The translations under genes were made by a program, and so were the position numbers. The notes below the pieces were generated by a model. The model had not been told where the DNA came from and ran no database searches. It saw only the letters and a program-made list of their open reading frames with translations. From assembly GCA_017475845.1 (NCBI GenBank), contig JAFVEU010000137.1:1-8752 (forward strand): a DNA stretch of 8,752 bases, given 5' to 3'. Source of the DNA: Lachnospiraceae bacterium (lineage in GTDB: Bacteria; Bacillota; Clostridia; Lachnospirales; Lachnospiraceae). Of the stretch, positions 6,394 to 8,752 are shown piece after piece (the stretch's first letter is position 1; each line of letters begins with the position of its first letter).

Positions 6394-7146
6394 TTATTTA
6401 TTGTAATCTCTCTCTCCGAAGATACCTGTCCCTACCCTGACCATGGTGGAGCCTTCTTCAACAGCGGCTATATAATCACCGGTCATACCGAATGAAAGGA
6501 CAGAAAGCGGAAATCCGCCCGTCAAATCATGGAATTCACCTCGTGAACTCTCACGGTTTACATTATCTCCCATAACCTTATTTATGTCAACAACTTTTTT
6601 GATCATTTTCTTAAAATACTTCCTGTTTTCTTCGTAATTTACAGCGATCGGAGCAATACACATCAATCCTTTTACAAAAATATTCGGTAAACCAATTATT
6701 TTGTAAACCAATTCCTCCGCATCGTCGTAATCCACGCCGAACTTGCTCTCCTCATCTCCTATATTGATCTCCACAAGTATATCCTGTGTTTTGTCCTTCT
6801 TTACGCACTGTCTGCTTATCTCTTCCGCCAGTTCATAGGAATCCACGCTGTGTATGAGAGTCACATTACCTGCCACGTACTTTACCTTGTTCTTCTGAAG
6901 ATGTCCGATGAGATGCCAGTTTATATCCTTTGGCATTTCCTCCATCTTTCGGGTCAATTCCTGCACCTTATTCTCGCCAAAGTCCCGGATCCCCTCGTTA
7001 TAGGCTTCCATGATGAGCTCCACCGGTTTTGTCTTGGATACAGCTATAAGCGTGACCTCCTCCGGCTTCCTTCCCGCTCTTTTACAGGCATCTATGATAT
7101 TCTGCCTTACAACCTTCAGATTTTCCGCCACATTTACTTCACTCAT
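6394..7146 (-). CDS. yggS: YggS/YlmE/PLPBP family PLP-binding protein
   Basis: This is the PLP homeostasis protein of the YggS/YlmE/PROSC family, a single TIM-barrel that binds pyridoxal phosphate without known catalytic activity and affects vitamin B6 and amino-acid/keto-acid balance. The 250 residues include the PLP lysine Lys38 (AVSKTKP), FGENKVQE (57-64), WHLIGHLQKNK (77-87), ESKFGV (133-138) and the phosphate-binding LSFGMTGDY (217-225) with STMVRVGTGIFG (233-244). It is about 16 residues longer than the 234-residue E. coli protein. The extra length lies near 193-211 (around NRESSRGEFHDLTGGF), and the DNA there holds overlapping small palindromes. GGAGG lies nine bases before the ATG. 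It is cotranscribed with sepF, the usual partner. Confidence 0.95.
   Translation of the reverse strand: MSEVNVAENLKVVRQNIIDACKRAGRKPEEVTLIAVSKTKPVELIMEAYNEGIRDFGENKVQELTRKMEEMPKDINWHLIGHLQKNKVKYVAGNVTLIHSVDSYELAEEISRQCVKKDKTQDILVEINIGDEESKFGVDYDDAEELVYKIIGLPNIFVKGLMCIAPIAVNYEENRKYFKKMIKKVVDINKVMGDNVNRESSRGEFHDLTGGFPLSVLSFGMTGDYIAAVEEGSTMVRVGTGIFGERDYNK
6535..6555. repeat. Overlapping short palindromes inside the yggS insert
   Basis: On the plus strand TTCAC-CTC-GTGAA (6535-6547) overlaps CGTGA-ACTC-TCACG (6542-6555), giving two mutually exclusive hairpins that share the central arm. They fall within the roughly 50-bp segment coding for residues of YggS that have no counterpart in the E. coli protein. 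Confidence 0.6.
6687..6713. repeat. 11-bp direct repeat inside yggS
   Basis: GTAAACCAATT occurs at 6687-6697 and again at 6703-6713, 16 bp apart and therefore in different reading frames. The surrounding stretch, about 6560-6720, is visibly richer in A+T than the flanking coding sequence. Confidence 0.5.
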
Positions 7147-7190
7147 GTATAAAAGCCTCCGTATTCAAAGCATCTCCGTCAGGGTGAAAC

Positions 7191-7212
7191 AAAAAAATCC
7201 CCGACAGGGGAT
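7191..7212 (-). terminator. Rho-independent terminator upstream of yggS
   Basis: On the minus strand ATCCCC-TGTC-GGGGAT forms a 6-bp stem with a 4-base loop and is followed by a run of T (7191-7197, seven in all counting the last stem base). It would end transcripts coming from the HlyD-like gene, about 150 bp after its stop. Its left arm lies directly after the yggS -10 box. Confidence 0.7.
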
Positions 7213-7241
7213 ATTATATCGCAAAAACTTTATGTAAACAA
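7213..7241 (-). promoter_or_regulatory. Predicted promoter of yggS-sepF
   Basis: On the minus strand TTGTTT (7236-7241), a 17-bp spacer and a perfect TATAAT (7213-7218) face yggS. Initiation is expected near 7204-7206, inside the loop of the terminator hairpin, leaving a leader of about 60 nt that ends in GGAGG nine bases before the ATG. The -35 matches the consensus only in TTG. Confidence 0.6.
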
Positions 7242-7337
7242 TGCCATACTTCAAAACAACTTCTTGACTGATTTTAACATTATTGTAACATGTGCCCCTC
7301 CCCGGCTCCCGTCATACAAGGTCAAAGTGTTCAGTAA

Positions 7338-7362
7338 GATATGCTTATGGATGAGCAATATC
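7338..7362 (-). repeat. Imperfect inverted repeat at the stop of the HlyD-like gene
   Basis: On the minus strand GATAT-T-GCT and AGCATATC pair over eight bases with one bulged T, around an 8-base loop. The left arm includes part of the stop codon. No T run follows, so it is more a 3' stem-loop than a standard terminator. The rest of 7242-7337 holds no gene that can be seen; it has an A+T-rich half and a C-rich patch (7295-7310). Confidence 0.35.
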
Positions 7363-8752
7363 ACAGATTCGTATCAAAGACAAAGTCATCGTCCTTTACG
7401 CTCTCGCCGTCCAGCACGATGTGGTCGTAAACCCTGAGACCGTAGGTGGTTCCGGACTCAACTATGGAATATTCCTTATTGAAAAACAGGACATTGATCT
7501 TCGTAAAGTCCGCAAAGCCGTTGTTCATGTTATAGACACCGGTTAAGGATGCCTTGCTGCTCACGGTGTAGGTATCATTGGAATCCGGCTTGATAAGCAC
7601 ATCCCCGGGATTGAAAACGGAGGTATCGATATAGACCATGTTTTCTTCCTTGTCGTAGACCTTGGCATCCACGAATTCCGTGCTCTTTGTGCCGTCTTCC
7701 ATATAGGCCTCCCTGATGAAGCCTTCGGAATCGGAACTGCCGCCCCTGGTAAGATAATCCTCGGGAATGGTATAGAACTGGCGGTTCACAATGGAGGAAT
7801 TGGGGATCTTAAGGCCCGTGCGGTTGTTGGTCAGAAGTTCCACGTCGATATACCGGTCTCCGGCAAAGGTTATCATGGAGTTTGAGAAGGTTAAGAGCAG
7901 ATACTTTCCCTCTGCGTTGTTCAATATGCTCTCCTGTCCCCAGGAGGTATTTCCGTTCTTCAGAAAACGGACATTTACATAGTCACCGTCCGAAAACTGG
8001 TCATCTTCCCAGGTCTCGTCCCAGCGTAAAGCCACGGACCACTTTTCGTTGGTGGAGATCTTATAAATATCTTCTCCGGCAGAGACTATGGAATTATCCA
8101 CATGGGAAATCCTCTGATGCTTGTCCTCGCTGAAGGTCTCTTCGCTGACCGCCTGAGGCGTAAGATCCTCGAGACCGTCCGTATGAAAGACAACAATGCC
8201 GCTTTCCGGAGCATAGCCCATGGAGAGCGAATTATCCATAACATAATTTCCCGAAAGGGAGTTTAAGGTGGCAAGGAGGTTTTCATTGTTGATCCTTGAG
8301 ATAGTGCCCTCCAGGGAATATTTGAAATCGTAGACAGAACTGAAAATGCTGTCCTTAAAGGTCTTGCTGTAATCCTCCAGCTCTTTTTTGATCTGCAGAA
8401 GATCCGAATCGCTGAAATCACTCTGCTCAATGTGCCTGGATCTCAGCATCTCGGACAAAGTGCCGCTTTCATCGATGGAATACACCAAAGCGCCGCTTGA
8501 AACCCGCTGGTTCTCGTGGGAATAGTAATTGACATAGCCATTGCTTCCGCTCTTGACCACCATTTCCTCGCGGATGCAGACGCCCCTGGCGGTGGTGTTC
8601 TTGGCCAGCGAACCAAGCTTTACCTCGTAGCCCGCTATGGTGGTCTTTCTGGAAGCAAGGATCACCATTATGATCAGATATATGAAGATAAAGCCAAAGA
8701 CAGGAATACCGAGATTCATCCTGTTCAGGGAATGCCGGTGAAATTTGCTGAC
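7361..8752 (-). CDS. HlyD-like (membrane fusion/RND-adaptor-related) membrane-anchored protein, N-terminus outside window
   Basis: This is a single-pass membrane protein related to the periplasmic adaptor (membrane fusion) proteins of efflux systems, here in a Gram-positive. Numbering from the Met at 8719, a membrane helix lies at about 6-22. Two halves of a barrel-sandwich domain follow: VVKSGSNGYVNYY...VSSGALVYSID (54-83) and APESGIVVF...SIVSAGEDIYKIS (170-222). They are separated by a helical hairpin (about 88-158), and beta-rich domains run to the end. The extracytoplasmic part has many Asp, Ser and Asn residues. The Met at 8719 has no ribosome site, and the frame stays open through 11 more codons to the edge (VSKFHRHSLNR), a basic stretch of the kind that precedes a membrane anchor, so the true start is probably beyond 8752. 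The partner transporter is not visible. It lies directly upstream of yggS-sepF but is separated from them by a terminator and a promoter. The adaptor fold is inferred from sequence pattern; its task is unknown. Confidence 0.82.
   Translation of the reverse strand, partial: VSKFHRHSLNRMNLGIPVFGFIFIYLIIMVILASRKTTIAGYEVKLGSLAKNTTARGVCIREEMVVKSGSNGYVNYYSHENQRVSSGALVYSIDESGTLSEMLRSRHIEQSDFSDSDLLQIKKELEDYSKTFKDSIFSSVYDFKYSLEGTISRINNENLLATLNSLSGNYVMDNSLSMGYAPESGIVVFHTDGLEDLTPQAVSEETFSEDKHQRISHVDNSIVSAGEDIYKISTNEKWSVALRWDETWEDDQFSDGDYVNVRFLKNGNTSWGQESILNNAEGKYLLLTFSNSMITFAGDRYIDVELLTNNRTGLKIPNSSIVNRQFYTIPEDYLTRGGSSDSEGFIREAYMEDGTKSTEFVDAKVYDKEENMVYIDTSVFNPGDVLIKPDSNDTYTVSSKASLTGVYNMNNGFADFTKINVLFFNKEYSIVESGTTYGLRVYDHIVLDGESVKDDDFVFDTNL

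Noticed and set aside
7264..7291. Plus-strand promoter (TTGACT, 16 bp, TAACAT) giving antisense RNA to the HlyD-like gene
   Set aside because: The -10 matches only four of six positions, the region is A+T-rich, and no plus-strand gene follows.
1..8752. Defence system, CRISPR array, prophage or toxin-antitoxin pair
   Set aside because: No regularly spaced repeats, phage genes or paired small genes are seen. The recombinase alone is not evidence of an element.

Overview
The window looks like core chromosome of a low-to-mid-GC Gram-positive Clostridia, most likely a member of the Lachnospiraceae. This rests on gene content and order (yggS-sepF next to lspA and an RluD-type pseudouridine synthase, as in the ylmE-ylmF...lspA-ylyB stretch of Bacillus), on strong GGAGG-type ribosome binding sites, on A+T-rich TGnTATAAT-like promoters, and on protein families common in this group: a cytidylate kinase-like protein, an AI-2E-family permease with a charged tail, and a monoderm HlyD-like protein. 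The placement is inferred from sequence character; no 16S gene is present. There are no RNA genes, insertion sequences, CRISPR arrays or prophage genes.

Left part (1-2579): the C-terminal half of a tyrosine recombinase (+), open at the left edge, ends exactly where a small membrane M50-like HExxH protein (-) ends; the two stops form TGATCA with no spacer. That membrane protein is transcribed divergently, across a 34-bp gap, from an AI-2E-family transporter (+). Its predicted promoter places the transcript start at or next to its own ATG, so its mRNA is probably leaderless.

Central part (2530-5761, all -): aroB, lspA, rluA-type synthase and cytidylate kinase-like gene read leftward as a tight operon (2-bp gap, 8-bp overlap, 31-bp gap). 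The last gene overlaps the transporter gene tail to tail by 50 bp, so no intergenic terminator separates the two convergent transcripts.

Right part (5762-8752, all -): yggS and sepF form a two-gene unit with a promoter just upstream of yggS. An incomplete HlyD-like membrane protein gene lies upstream, and its reading frame runs off the right edge. Both larger intergenic regions (5762-5847 and 7147-7360) show the same arrangement on the minus strand: the motif GATATAATA followed directly by a GC-rich hairpin.

The cluster joins cell division (SepF), PLP homeostasis (YggS), lipoprotein maturation (LspA), shikimate synthesis (AroB) and rRNA modification (RluD type). No obviously new system is present. 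The points most worth checking are the hairpin/promoter architecture, the probable leaderless M50-like gene, the convergent overlap, an in-frame insert with palindromes in YggS, and the link of the HlyD-like protein to the division cluster.
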